A stretch of DNA of 64,000 bases from DASSUW01 sp963792385. Lineage in GTDB: Bacteria > Actinomycetota > Thermoleophilia > Solirubrobacterales > Solirubrobacteraceae. A program made the position numbers and the translations under genes. This document shows, piece after piece, positions 17,302 to 25,621 of the stretch (position 1 is its first letter; the number at the start of each line of letters is the position of its first letter). The stretch spans positions 558,001-622,000 of the forward strand of contig CAWBVZ010000004.1 of the NCBI GenBank assembly GCA_963792385.1. Direction: 5' to 3'. The notes under the pieces are model-generated. The model was not told the DNA's origin, ran no database searches, and was given only the letters and a program-made list of their open reading frames with translations.

Positions 17302-18362
17302 CCGGCCATCCTACGAAGCGCCGCGACCACCCGTTCGCCGGCGCGACCGTCGCCATAGAGCGCCGGGCGCGCATCCGGCGGGGAACGGCGCAGCGCCGCC
17401 GCAGCAGCCTCCGCGTCGAGGTCGACGAGCACGTTCCAGCCCGTGTCGACCGTCTCCGTCCACTCCGTGGTCGCACGCAGCGTCACGCACGGCACGCCGG
17501 CCAGATACGCCTCCTTCTGGACGCCGCCGGAGTCGGTGAGCACCGCCCGCGCGTGCAGCAGCAGCGCCATGAAGTCCAGGTAGCCGAGCGGCGGGGCGAG
17601 CTGCACGCCGGCGGCGAGCCGCTCGAGCAGCCCTGCGGCCTCGAGGCGCGCGCCGGTGCGGGGATGCAGGGGAAGCACGACCGGGCCTTCCACGGCGAGC
17701 AGCAGTTCCACCAGCCGCTCCAGCCGCGCCGGGTCGTCGACATTGCCCGCCCGGTGCGCGGTGGCGAGGAGATAGCCGCCGGGCGAGACGCCGCACGCGT
17801 CCAGCGCCTGCGTGCGCTCGCGCGCCCGCGGACCGAGCAGCTGTGCCACGTCCACCATGACGTCGCCGACCACCACCACCTCGCCGACCACGCGCTCGCT
17901 GCGCAGCGTCTCAGCCGGCAGCTCGGACGAGCACAACAGCAGCGCCGCGGCGTGATCGGTCAGGACGCGGTTCAGCTCCTCCGGCATCGTGCGGTCGTAG
18001 GAGCGCATGCCTGCCTCCACGTGCGCCACCGGCACGCCGGCCTGAGCGCCCGCGAGCGCGCCTGCCAGCGTCGAGTTCGTGTCCCCGTAGACGAGCAACG
18101 CGTCGGGGCGCTCGCTCGCGATCAGCGCCGGCAGCGCGGCCAGCATTCGCGCGGTCTGCTCCGTGTTGGTGCCGCCACCGAGGTCAAGCTGGTATTCGGG
18201 TCGCGGCAGCCGGAGCTCGTCGAAGAACACGCGCGAGAGCTCGTCGTCGTAGTGCTGGCCCGTGTGGACGAGCACCTCCTGCGCCTCGGCCCGTAGCCGA
18301 TCCGAGACGGCAGCCGCCTTCACAAACTGCGGCCGATTTCCTATGACGGTGAGTACTCGCAT
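17298..18362 (-). CDS. wecB: UDP-N-acetylglucosamine 2-epimerase (non-hydrolysing)
   Basis: A 354-residue GT-B fold enzyme converting UDP-GlcNAc to UDP-ManNAc for cell-wall teichoic acids or polysacchides. Family motifs: VIGNRPQFVKAAAV at the start, HTGQHYDDELS, VYGDTNSTLAGALA, HVEAGMRSYDRTMPEELNR, TAHRAGNVDD and LTDSGGVQKEAYLAGVPCV. Length fits. It is coupled to the RDD protein. The 27-base gap to a short divergent ORF contains TATAGA (18383-18388). Confidence 0.92.
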   Translation of the reverse strand: MRVLTVIGNRPQFVKAAAVSDRLRAEAQEVLVHTGQHYDDELSRVFFDELRLPRPEYQLDLGGGTNTEQTARMLAALPALIASERPDALLVYGDTNSTLAGALAGAQAGVPVAHVEAGMRSYDRTMPEELNRVLTDHAAALLLCSSELPAETLRSERVVGEVVVVGDVMVDVAQLLGPRARERTQALDACGVSPGGYLLATAHRAGNVDDPARLERLVELLLAVEGPVVLPLHPRTGARLEAAGLLERLAAGVQLAPPLGYLDFMALLLHARAVLTDSGGVQKEAYLAGVPCVTLRATTEWTETVDTGWNVLVDLDAEAAAAALRRSPPDARPALYGDGRAGERVVAALRRMAG

Positions 18363-18389
18363 GAGAACTGGGTAACGACCTGTATAGAC

Positions 18390-18518
18390 ATGTCGAGACT
18401 CGTCGACAACGTTCGCGGCACGCTACAAGGCGTGCTTTCCGGCGTCGGCCACGTCGTCTGGTACGTGAACTGGCAGACCGGTGGTCAGACGGTCCGCCCG
18501 TCGCAGGCCGAGGACTAG
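18390..18518 (+). CDS. Possible 42-residue small protein
   Basis: ATG 18390 to TAG 18516-18518, between the divergent wecB and the convergent pabC-like gene. Its stop overlaps that of the next gene as CTAG. The peptide has a Gly/Val-rich amphipathic centre (GVLSGVGHVVWYV) and a polar tail. There is no Shine-Dalgarno sequence, but TGTATAGA lies directly upstream and could be an extended -10 for a leaderless message. I do not recognise it. GC-rich third positions fit coding DNA, yet a frame this short could be chance. Confidence 0.35.
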   Translation: MSRLVDNVRGTLQGVLSGVGHVVWYVNWQTGGQTVRPSQAED

Positions 18519-19297
18519 ACCGAACTCGCCAGCTCGCGCTCGATCCGGCGGGCGAGCCGCTCGCCCGCGTCCAGCGTGACCGGGCCTGGCGCGGCCGGTA
18601 GCGCGATCTCGTCGACCGCGGCGATCGGCATGACCTCGCGCACGGTCGAGGCGATAAACGCCTCTTCGGCGCCCGCGACGTCGTCCATCGTGCACGGCTG
18701 CTCGGTCGCGTCGGACTCCTCGATCACGAATGCGCGTGTGATCGACGCCAGGATCCGGTCCTCCAGCGGCGGCGTATACAGCCGGCCGTCGGAAACCCAG
18801 AAGAACGTCCACGTCGGGCCTTCGAGCACCCGTCCGTGCGGTGACACCAGCAGCGCCTCGTCGAACCCGCGCTCGCGCGCGAGCCGCCCCGCCAGCATGT
18901 TTCCGGCGTAGGAGAGGGTCTTCAGGCCGTCCAGTACGCGCGTCGGCGCGTACGTCACCGTCGCCACACGCGCGACCGCGGCTCGCGCCGGCAGCGGCTC
19001 GATGGTCAGTATCCGGCGCCCGCCGCGCGTGAGGACCACCCGGATCAGCGCCTCCACGGGCCCCGCCGCCTCCAGCAGCGCGCCGATCTCGGCGACCAGT
19101 GCATCCTCGTCGTAGTCCAGGCGCAACCCGGCGCACGTGTTCGCGAGCCGCGTGAGGTGGTCCGGGAGGGCAAACGGCCGCCCGCCGTACAGCCGCATCA
19201 CCTCAAAACCGCCGTCCCCGCGGGTCAGTCCCTCGTCGGTGATCGAGATCCGCGCCTCCTCGGCGGGCCCGATCACGCCGTCAACGCTCGCCAGCAT
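18515..19297 (-). CDS. pabC: Class IV PLP aminotransferase / aminodeoxychorismate lyase-like
   Basis: About 260 residues from the preferred start MLASVDGVIG (19297); an in-frame start 10 codons upstream is possible. Fold-type IV PLP enzymes include PabC (4-amino-4-deoxychorismate lyase, folate synthesis), branched-chain and D-amino-acid aminotransferases. Visible motifs: ISITDEGLTRGDGGFEVMRLY near the N-terminus, LKTLSYAGNMLAGR containing the PLP lysine, and ARERGFDEALLVSPHGRVLEGPTWTFFWV. The lysine-containing TLSYAGNM block suits PabC-like members, but the exact substrate cannot be decided. No other folate gene is nearby. Confidence 0.75.
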   Translation of the reverse strand: MLASVDGVIGPAEEARISITDEGLTRGDGGFEVMRLYGGRPFALPDHLTRLANTCAGLRLDYDEDALVAEIGALLEAAGPVEALIRVVLTRGGRRILTIEPLPARAAVARVATVTYAPTRVLDGLKTLSYAGNMLAGRLARERGFDEALLVSPHGRVLEGPTWTFFWVSDGRLYTPPLEDRILASITRAFVIEESDATEQPCTMDDVAGAEEAFIASTVREVMPIAAVDEIALPAAPGPVTLDAGERLARRIERELASSV

Positions 19298-19371
19298 GGG
19301 CCGCAGGCTACCGCCCGCGACCGGCATTCGGGGTCCAGTCGGCCGCTCCCCCGCCGATCACAGCGGTAATC

Positions 19372-22300
19372 GTGGACTCCACGCATCGACCCCTGCCAAT
19401 TCTCCTCGTCTCCGCCGAGGACGGCTACGCCGCGCGCGTGGCCGCGCTGTTGGACGGCCCGGTGCCGGAATGCGTCGCGCGGTTGGACGAGGCGCTGCTC
19501 TACCTCACCGGCGCCGCGGTCGACTGTGTGCTGCTCGACCTCGAGCTGCCCGAGCTCGACGGCAGCGAGGCTGTCAAGCGCATCGTCACCGCATCCCCGC
19601 GGACGTCGGTCGTCGTGCTCACCACCGCCGCCGACGATGCGCAGACGTTGAAGCTGATCCGTGCCGGCGCGCACGACTTTGCCGCCAAGGAGCCCGCGGA
19701 CGGCGCCGCACTGGCGCAGGCCGTGCGCCACGCGGTGGAACGCCGGCGCGCCGCCGAGCGGCTCGAGGTCGAGCGCCTCATGCGCGAGGTCGCGGCCGAC
19801 GTGCGCCCGCACGCGTCGCCCCCCGCGCGCAACCACCGCACCGCCGTCGCGCTCGCCGCCGTCGCTGTGCTCGTCGCGATCGGCGTCGAGATCGCCGTCG
19901 ACCGGCAGCTCGGCGTCCTGCTGTTGGCCGTGGTGCTCATGGCCGTGGGCGTGATCGCGTGGCGGGCCACCAACCAGGGCAGCCACGACGCGGACCTGCT
20001 GGAGTCGATCATCGAGGGTTCGAGCGACGGTCTCGTCGTCAAGGACCTCGAGGGGCGCTACCTGCTCGCCAACGATGCCGCGCGGCGCATGCTCGGCCTA
20101 CCGGGCGACGTCGTCGGGCGCACCGACCCAGACCTGTTCGACGCCGGCGAGGCCGCATCCCAGCGCGCTCGCGACGAGGCCGTGCTCGCCACCGGCGAGG
20201 CGCGCCGCTACTGGCGGAACGTTTCCGACGAGGAAACCCAGCGCACGCTGTCGCTCGTCAAGGCACCACATCGAGACGCCACGGGCAAGATCGTCGGCCT
20301 GATCGGGACGGTGCGCGACGAGACGGATATGCGACAGCTCGAGGCGGAGACGGGCCGCTTCTTCGACCTCGCTCCCGACATGCTCTGCACGATCGGCGCC
20401 GATGGACGGCTCGAGCGCGTGAACGAAGCCTGGACCGCGGTGCTCGGCTGGACCGTCGACGAGTTGCGCGGCCGGCCCGTGCTCGACTTCGTGCACCCGG
20501 AGGACCGCGTCCGGGCCGGTCACGAGATCGAGCTGATGCTCTCCGGCGCGAGCGACGGCTGGACCAATCGCCTCGCAACGCGCGCGGGTGGTTGGCGCGA
20601 TGTCGAGTGGACGGCGCGCGTCGCGCCCGACAGCCCGCAGATCTACGCCGTCGTGCGCGACGTCACCGATCGCAACGCGATGCAGGGCGCGCTCGCCGCC
20701 GGCGAGGCGCGCTACCGGACGCTGGTGCACAGCATCCCGAACTCCGCCGTGCTCACGTTCGACCACGATCTGCGCTTCACGTTCGCAGCCGGCGACGTGC
20801 TCGCCCGCGCCGGCGTGGAGACCGGCGTCGTGGGCCGCACGCTCGCCGAGGTGTTCCCGGAGCTCGTTCCCATGCTCACGCCGCGTTACCGGGCGGCGCT
20901 CGGCGGCCACGCCCAGTCGTTCGAGCTTCCCATGATCGAGGGCCAGAACTTCTGGGTGCAGGTAACGCCGCTGCGCGACGGCGACGGCGCGATCGAGGGC
21001 GGGTTGGTGTTCACGCAGGACGTCACGGCACAGCGGGCGGCCGAGCGCGATCTGGCGGAGACCGAGGAGCGCTTCCGCACCGCGTTCGACCAAGCGCCGA
21101 TCGGCATGGGCCTGGTTGCGCTCGACGGCCGCTACCTGCGCGTGAACGAGGCGCTGTGCCAGATCACCGGCTACGACGCCGATCACCTGCTGGGCACCAA
21201 CGTCGACCTGATCACGCACCCCGACGACGTCGCCACGGACGCCACCGGCCGTGCGGACCTGGCGGCCGGGCGGATCTCGACCTTCCGCACCGAGAAGCGC
21301 TACCAGCACAGCGCCGGGCGCGAGGTGTGGGTGTCCGTGCACGCCACCCTGGTGCGCGACGCCGACGGCGAGCCGAGCCACATCCTCGGCCAGATCCAGG
21401 ACATCACGGAGCGCCGCCGGTTCGAGGGCCGCCTGCAGCACCTCGTCGACCACGACTCGCTCACCGGCCTCTTCAACCGCCGCCGCTTCGAGCAGGAGCT
21501 CGAGCGCCACGTCACGCACATCGCGCGCTACGGCGTCTCCGGCGCGCTGCTGGTGCTCGACCTCGATGACTTCAAGGCCGTCAACGACACGCTGGGCCAC
21601 CATGCGGGCGACGAGCTGATCGTCGCCGTGGCCAACCTGTTGACGAAGCAGCTGCGCGATTCGGACGTGATCGCCCGGCTCGGCGGCGACGAGTTCGCCA
21701 TCCTGCTGCCGGCCGGAACCGTGGAGGAGGCGGCAGCGGTGGCCGCGAAGCTCGTCCGCGCGGTGCGCGAGGAAGTCACCGTGCTGGGCACCCGCCGGGC
21801 CCGCCGGATCACCACCAGCGTCGGCGTCGCGCCGTTCGCCTCCGCCGAGGCCACCGGCGACGAGGTGCTGATCAACGCCGACGTGGCGATGTACGAGGCC
21901 AAGGAGGCCGGCCGCGACCGCCACGCGGTCTACGCCGCCGACCGCCACGAGCCGCAGCGCGTGCGGGCCCGGATGCACTGGGTCGAGCGGATCCGCGACG
22001 CGCTGCTCGACGAGCGCTTCGTTCTACACGCCCAGCCGATCCTCGACCTACGGACCGGGGTCGTCGCCCACCACGAGCTGCTCGTGCGGATGCTCGACGA
22101 CGACGGCGAGCTGATCCCGCCCGGCGCCTTCCTCCAGGTGGCCGAGCGCTTCGACCTCGTGCAGGAGATCGACCGCTGGGTCACTCGCAACGCGATCGAG
22201 CTGATCGCCGACCACGCCGCCGATGACTTGCGGCTCACGGTCAACCTCTCCGGCCGCACGCTCACCGACGACCGGCTGCTCGCCGACATCGAGCACGAGA

Positions 22301-22719
22301 TCGCGCGCACGGGCGCCGACGCCGGCCGCCTCACTTTCGAGGTCACCGAGACCGCCGCGGTGGCGAACATCCAGCTCGCGCGCGAGTTCGCCCTCCGCCT
22401 GCGCGAGATCGGCTGCCGCTTCGCACTCGACGACTTCGGCGCCGGCTTCGGATCGTTCTACTACCTCAAACACCTGCCGTTCGACTACCTGAAGATCGAC
22501 GGCGAGTTCGTCGCCAACTGCCTCGCCAACCGCACCGACCAGCTCGTGATCCGCGCGGTGGTCGACATCGCCCAGGGCCTCGGCAAGGAGACCGTGGCCG
22601 AGTTCGTCGGCGACGACGAGCTCGTGCAGTTCCTGCGCAGCCAGGGCGTCGACTACGCCCAGGGCTTCCACATCGGGCGCCCGCTGCCGCTGGCGGAGGC
22701 ATTCCGCCTCAACCGCTAG
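19372..22719 (+). CDS. REC-TM-PAS(x4)-GGDEF-EAL cyclic-di-GMP protein
   Basis: A 1115-residue signalling protein with GTG start. Order: receiver-like domain (about 8-125; LLDLELPELDG carries the aspartate), two transmembrane helices (about 158-177 and 183-202), four PAS segments starting near 210, 332, 447 and 565, GGDEF domain (about 700-862) with intact RLGGDEFAIL near 770, and EAL domain (about 877-1112). The EAL signature reads ELL in HHELLVRM, but DDFGAGFGSF, LKIDGEFV and ETVAEFVGDDE are kept, so phosphodiesterase activity is plausible. A receiver placed before membrane helices is uncommon. It overlaps the next convergent gene only at CTAG. Confidence 0.92.
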   Translation: MDSTHRPLPILLVSAEDGYAARVAALLDGPVPECVARLDEALLYLTGAAVDCVLLDLELPELDGSEAVKRIVTASPRTSVVVLTTAADDAQTLKLIRAGAHDFAAKEPADGAALAQAVRHAVERRRAAERLEVERLMREVAADVRPHASPPARNHRTAVALAAVAVLVAIGVEIAVDRQLGVLLLAVVLMAVGVIAWRATNQGSHDADLLESIIEGSSDGLVVKDLEGRYLLANDAARRMLGLPGDVVGRTDPDLFDAGEAASQRARDEAVLATGEARRYWRNVSDEETQRTLSLVKAPHRDATGKIVGLIGTVRDETDMRQLEAETGRFFDLAPDMLCTIGADGRLERVNEAWTAVLGWTVDELRGRPVLDFVHPEDRVRAGHEIELMLSGASDGWTNRLATRAGGWRDVEWTARVAPDSPQIYAVVRDVTDRNAMQGALAAGEARYRTLVHSIPNSAVLTFDHDLRFTFAAGDVLARAGVETGVVGRTLAEVFPELVPMLTPRYRAALGGHAQSFELPMIEGQNFWVQVTPLRDGDGAIEGGLVFTQDVTAQRAAERDLAETEERFRTAFDQAPIGMGLVALDGRYLRVNEALCQITGYDADHLLGTNVDLITHPDDVATDATGRADLAAGRISTFRTEKRYQHSAGREVWVSVHATLVRDADGEPSHILGQIQDITERRRFEGRLQHLVDHDSLTGLFNRRRFEQELERHVTHIARYGVSGALLVLDLDDFKAVNDTLGHHAGDELIVAVANLLTKQLRDSDVIARLGGDEFAILLPAGTVEEAAAVAAKLVRAVREEVTVLGTRRARRITTSVGVAPFASAEATGDEVLINADVAMYEAKEAGRDRHAVYAADRHEPQRVRARMHWVERIRDALLDERFVLHAQPILDLRTGVVAHHELLVRMLDDDGELIPPGAFLQVAERFDLVQEIDRWVTRNAIELIADHAADDLRLTVNLSGRTLTDDRLLADIEHEIARTGADAGRLTFEVTETAAVANIQLAREFALRLREIGCRFALDDFGAGFGSFYYLKHLPFDYLKIDGEFVANCLANRTDQLVIRAVVDIAQGLGKETVAEFVGDDELVQFLRSQGVDYAQGFHIGRPLPLAEAFRLNR

Positions 22720-24785
22720 GGACCGCCGCCCAGCCGCCGGGGCGGCCCGGAGCGCGGCACGAGGAACACCTCGACGGGATTGCGTCCGGATCGGAACGCC
22801 TCCGGCGGGACAAACGCCGAGAAGGTCTCCTGCCCCTCCCACGGGAACGACTGCGAGACCGTGACCACGCGTCCGTTGACCGCGAACGCGAGGTCGTGGC
22901 GGCCCGGACCGGCGCCGGAGATGCTGCCCGTCAGCTGCGCCGGGAGGTCCCGGCTCAGATTCACGTGTGCCAGCCCTGACGCTGTATTGATCGTCGCCGA
23001 GGCCTCGCCCCCGTCAACGGCGCCGAGCGCGCTCACGGGCCGTCCCAGCAGTTCCTGGTGCGCCCCCACGGCATAGAGGCCGGGAGCCTCGTTGCCCGAG
23101 CCGAAGAACCGCACCTTGCGCGCCACTGCGGCGTCCTTCCGACGCTCGAGCTCGGCGTCGGCGAGACGCAGCGGCTGCCAGGATCGCGTGAGCATGTCGA
23201 CGGCAGGACGCCCGGCCGGCGCCGGACCTTCGGCCGACCGGCCGTCGACGCGCCACGGCAGGTCGATGCCCAGCTCGTCGGCGATCGTCGGCAGGACGTC
23301 GATCGTCTCCACCGGGCTGGTGGAGACGCGGCCGATGCGCTGCCCCGGCGCCTTTACGAACAGCGGCACCGGCGCGATGTCCTCCACGTTCTCCGGCGTG
23401 ACCGCGCGCCGGTCCTCCTGGCCGACACGGAACGACACGCCGTGGTCGGCCGTGACGACCACGAGCGCGCGGTCCCACAGGCCGGTCTCCCGCAGCCGGG
23501 CGATCAGCCGGCCGAGCAGCCGGTCGGTGAAGCCCACCTGCAGCAGGTGGCGCTGGTACTGCTGGCGCACGAGGAACGGGTCGTCGGCCGCCTCCTCGCG
23601 TACGAGCCCGGGGAGGTGGGTCGCGGAGCGGGCGTAGCCGTGACCGTCGGGGAGGTACTGCCACGGCACGTGCGGCAGGAGCACGTGCTTGAAGTTCAGC
23701 GCCGGCGTGGACGACGGGCGGATCGACTGCACCCAGTCCTCGAAGCGCGCCGGCCGGCCGCCGCCGCCCAGCAGCGCGAGCACCGCGTCCCCTGCGTCGC
23801 CGCCGCCGAAGTCACCCCAGCCCTCCGAGATCGAGGGCACGCTGTCCTCGAACGCCGCCGGCAGGACGAGGTGGGCGTAGACGATGCCGGAGTCGAGGCT
23901 TAGCTCGCGCATCCGCTTCCCGACGCCCGGCTGGAGGGCGTTCGGGCACAGCTTCGGCGGGCACAGGTGCGTCGCCTCCTCGGACACGTTGAGGCGGTAC
24001 GACTGGCCGAGCAGCGTGAAGAGGTTGTTCGGGTGGCGGGCCAGCGTGGGGAGCGATCCCTCGCGCGGCCGGCGCCCGTCGAGGATCGCCGGCACGGCGT
24101 GCGTCGTCGAGTCGAACACCGTCGTCGCGTGCGAGTACCACGTCGAGCGCCCGGCCAGCGTGGCGAAGTTCGGGTAGCGGACGGCGTCGATCTTGCCGTC
24201 ACGGTCCAGCAGCGAGGTCAGCGGGAACTCGTCAAAGACGACCATCACGACCGGCGCTCCGCGGCTCTCAGTCGGTGCGGCCACCTTCGCGTCCTCCGGC
24301 AGCACCAGCTGGGTCACGCCCGAGCCGAGCAGGAAGAGCAGGAGGAAGACCACGGGAGCGGGCGAGAGCACGGTGACGAACGTGTGCGCCAGGCGCGCGC
24401 GCCGGATGACCAGCGCCCAGGCCAGTCCCAGCCCCGCGGCAAGCGCGAGCGCCAGGTCCAGCGCCGCCGGCAGCGAGCCGACCCGCTTCACGATCTGAAT
24501 GGCGATCAGCGCGCCGAGCAGGGCGACGAGCACCGCGTGCACGACGTCGCGGGCGCGCGCCCCGGCGAGGCCCACGATCGCCTCGATCGCGATCAGGACG
24601 AGCGGCGGCAGCACCACGAGCGCGACGGCGAAGAGCACGATGTCGCCGCTCGGCGACCCGCGCACGGCGAAGAACTCGGGGTTACGGCCGAGCAGGTCGA
24701 AGAGCGGCTGCGCGAAGGCGAAGCCGCAGAGGACGGAGAGCTCGACCGCGCGCCGCCCGAGGCCGTCGCGCCACGCGCCGCTCAC
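22716..24785 (-). CDS. Membrane-bound sulfatase/phosphoglycerol-transferase-like protein
   Basis: A 689-residue protein with GTG start. The first ~170 residues hold about five transmembrane helices; the rest is an alkaline-phosphatase-superfamily domain: VVMVVFDEFP (first metal aspartate), STTHAVPAIL with the probable Thr nucleophile, HVLLPHVPWQYLPDG, VVVTADHGVSF (metal Asp-His) and ETIDVLPTIADELG. A C-terminal ~130-residue beta-rich region follows. Relatives include LtaS-type transferases and surface-glycan sulfatases. The methyltransferase gene lies 61 bases upstream on the same strand; substrate unknown. Confidence 0.82.
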   Translation of the reverse strand: MSGAWRDGLGRRAVELSVLCGFAFAQPLFDLLGRNPEFFAVRGSPSGDIVLFAVALVVLPPLVLIAIEAIVGLAGARARDVVHAVLVALLGALIAIQIVKRVGSLPAALDLALALAAGLGLAWALVIRRARLAHTFVTVLSPAPVVFLLLFLLGSGVTQLVLPEDAKVAAPTESRGAPVVMVVFDEFPLTSLLDRDGKIDAVRYPNFATLAGRSTWYSHATTVFDSTTHAVPAILDGRRPREGSLPTLARHPNNLFTLLGQSYRLNVSEEATHLCPPKLCPNALQPGVGKRMRELSLDSGIVYAHLVLPAAFEDSVPSISEGWGDFGGGDAGDAVLALLGGGGRPARFEDWVQSIRPSSTPALNFKHVLLPHVPWQYLPDGHGYARSATHLPGLVREEAADDPFLVRQQYQRHLLQVGFTDRLLGRLIARLRETGLWDRALVVVTADHGVSFRVGQEDRRAVTPENVEDIAPVPLFVKAPGQRIGRVSTSPVETIDVLPTIADELGIDLPWRVDGRSAEGPAPAGRPAVDMLTRSWQPLRLADAELERRKDAAVARKVRFFGSGNEAPGLYAVGAHQELLGRPVSALGAVDGGEASATINTASGLAHVNLSRDLPAQLTGSISGAGPGRHDLAFAVNGRVVTVSQSFPWEGQETFSAFVPPEAFRSGRNPVEVFLVPRSGPPRRLGGGP

Positions 24786-24846
24786 AGTCCCGAAGTCGAA
24801 GGGTGGGGGACGCCGGGCAAGCTGGCGATGCTAGCCGCTGCGGCGT

Positions 24847-25593
24847 TCAGGTCTTCTCGTATACGGACACGTGCGAAGGGCTGAGCGGCGTGAACGGCTC
24901 GCGCTGCCACCCGCCCCAGCGGTGCTGCAATCGCATCCCGGCCAGACGCGCCATGAGGTCGAGCTCGGAGGGCCACGCGTAGCGCATCTCGGTGGGACTG
25001 GGCTCCACGCGGCCGTCGACGAAGTAGTAGTGCTGGCCGCTGAGCCGCTGAGTGACCACGTCGTAGACGTAGTAGGACATCCCGTCCGGGTCGGCCCGCC
25101 ACGGCAGAACGGTCTGGCCGAGCGGGAGTCGCTGGAGCTCCGGGACGCGCGCCTCGATCACGAACCGCCCGCCGCTCGGCAGATGCGCCGCCGCGTTCTC
25201 GAAGCACGCGACCTGGCCGTCCTGGGTGACCAGGTTGAAGATCGTGTTGAAGACGAGGTAGACGAGCGAGAACTCGCCGTCGACGCGCGTCGCGACCATG
25301 TCGCCGACGCTGGCCTCGATCCGCTCGGCGCCGGGCTTCTCGCGCAGGCGAGCGAGCATCGCCTCCGAGTTGTCGAAGCCGGCGACGGGCACGCCGCGCT
25401 CGGCCAGCGGCAGCGCGATCCGCCCCGTGCCGATCGCGAACTCGAGGGCGCGACCGTCGCCGGCGAGCTCAGCGAGCAGATCGACGGTCGGCCCGATCAC
25501 GGCCGGGTCGAACATGCTCCACGAAGCGTCGTCGTACCGCGCGGCGACGCGCTCGCCGAAGTACCCCTCGCCCCCGCGCGGGCCCGCTGCCAT
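24847..25593 (-). CDS. Class I SAM-dependent methyltransferase
   Basis: A 248-residue protein. The Rossmann motif I reads ALEFAIGTGRIALPLAERG (acidic E and GTG loop), motif II VAGFDNSEAMLARLR, motif III ASVGDMVATRVDGEFSLVYLVF and the post-III strand PSGGRFVIEARVPEL. This matches small-molecule methyltransferases of the UbiE/COQ5-like type. It lies 28 bases after an MMPL transporter and before the sulfatase-like gene on the same strand, so co-transcription is possible. The acceptor is unknown. Confidence 0.82.
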   Translation of the reverse strand: MAAGPRGGEGYFGERVAARYDDASWSMFDPAVIGPTVDLLAELAGDGRALEFAIGTGRIALPLAERGVPVAGFDNSEAMLARLREKPGAERIEASVGDMVATRVDGEFSLVYLVFNTIFNLVTQDGQVACFENAAAHLPSGGRFVIEARVPELQRLPLGQTVLPWRADPDGMSYYVYDVVTQRLSGQHYYFVDGRVEPSPTEMRYAWPSELDLMARLAGMRLQHRWGGWQREPFTPLSPSHVSVYEKT

Positions 25594-25621
25594 GCCAAAA
25601 GTCTGTCACGTTCGCGACCGA

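Noticed and set aside
16720..17358. PurA fused to a C-terminal extension
   Set aside because: The extension is the exact antisense of the RDD protein and is Asp/Arg/Gln-rich with no domain; a lost stop is simpler.
19137..21569. Long plus-strand frame overlapping the start of the GGDEF-EAL gene
   Set aside because: Shadow frame, Arg-rich, begins antisense to the pabC-like gene; the in-phase domains are all in the other frame.
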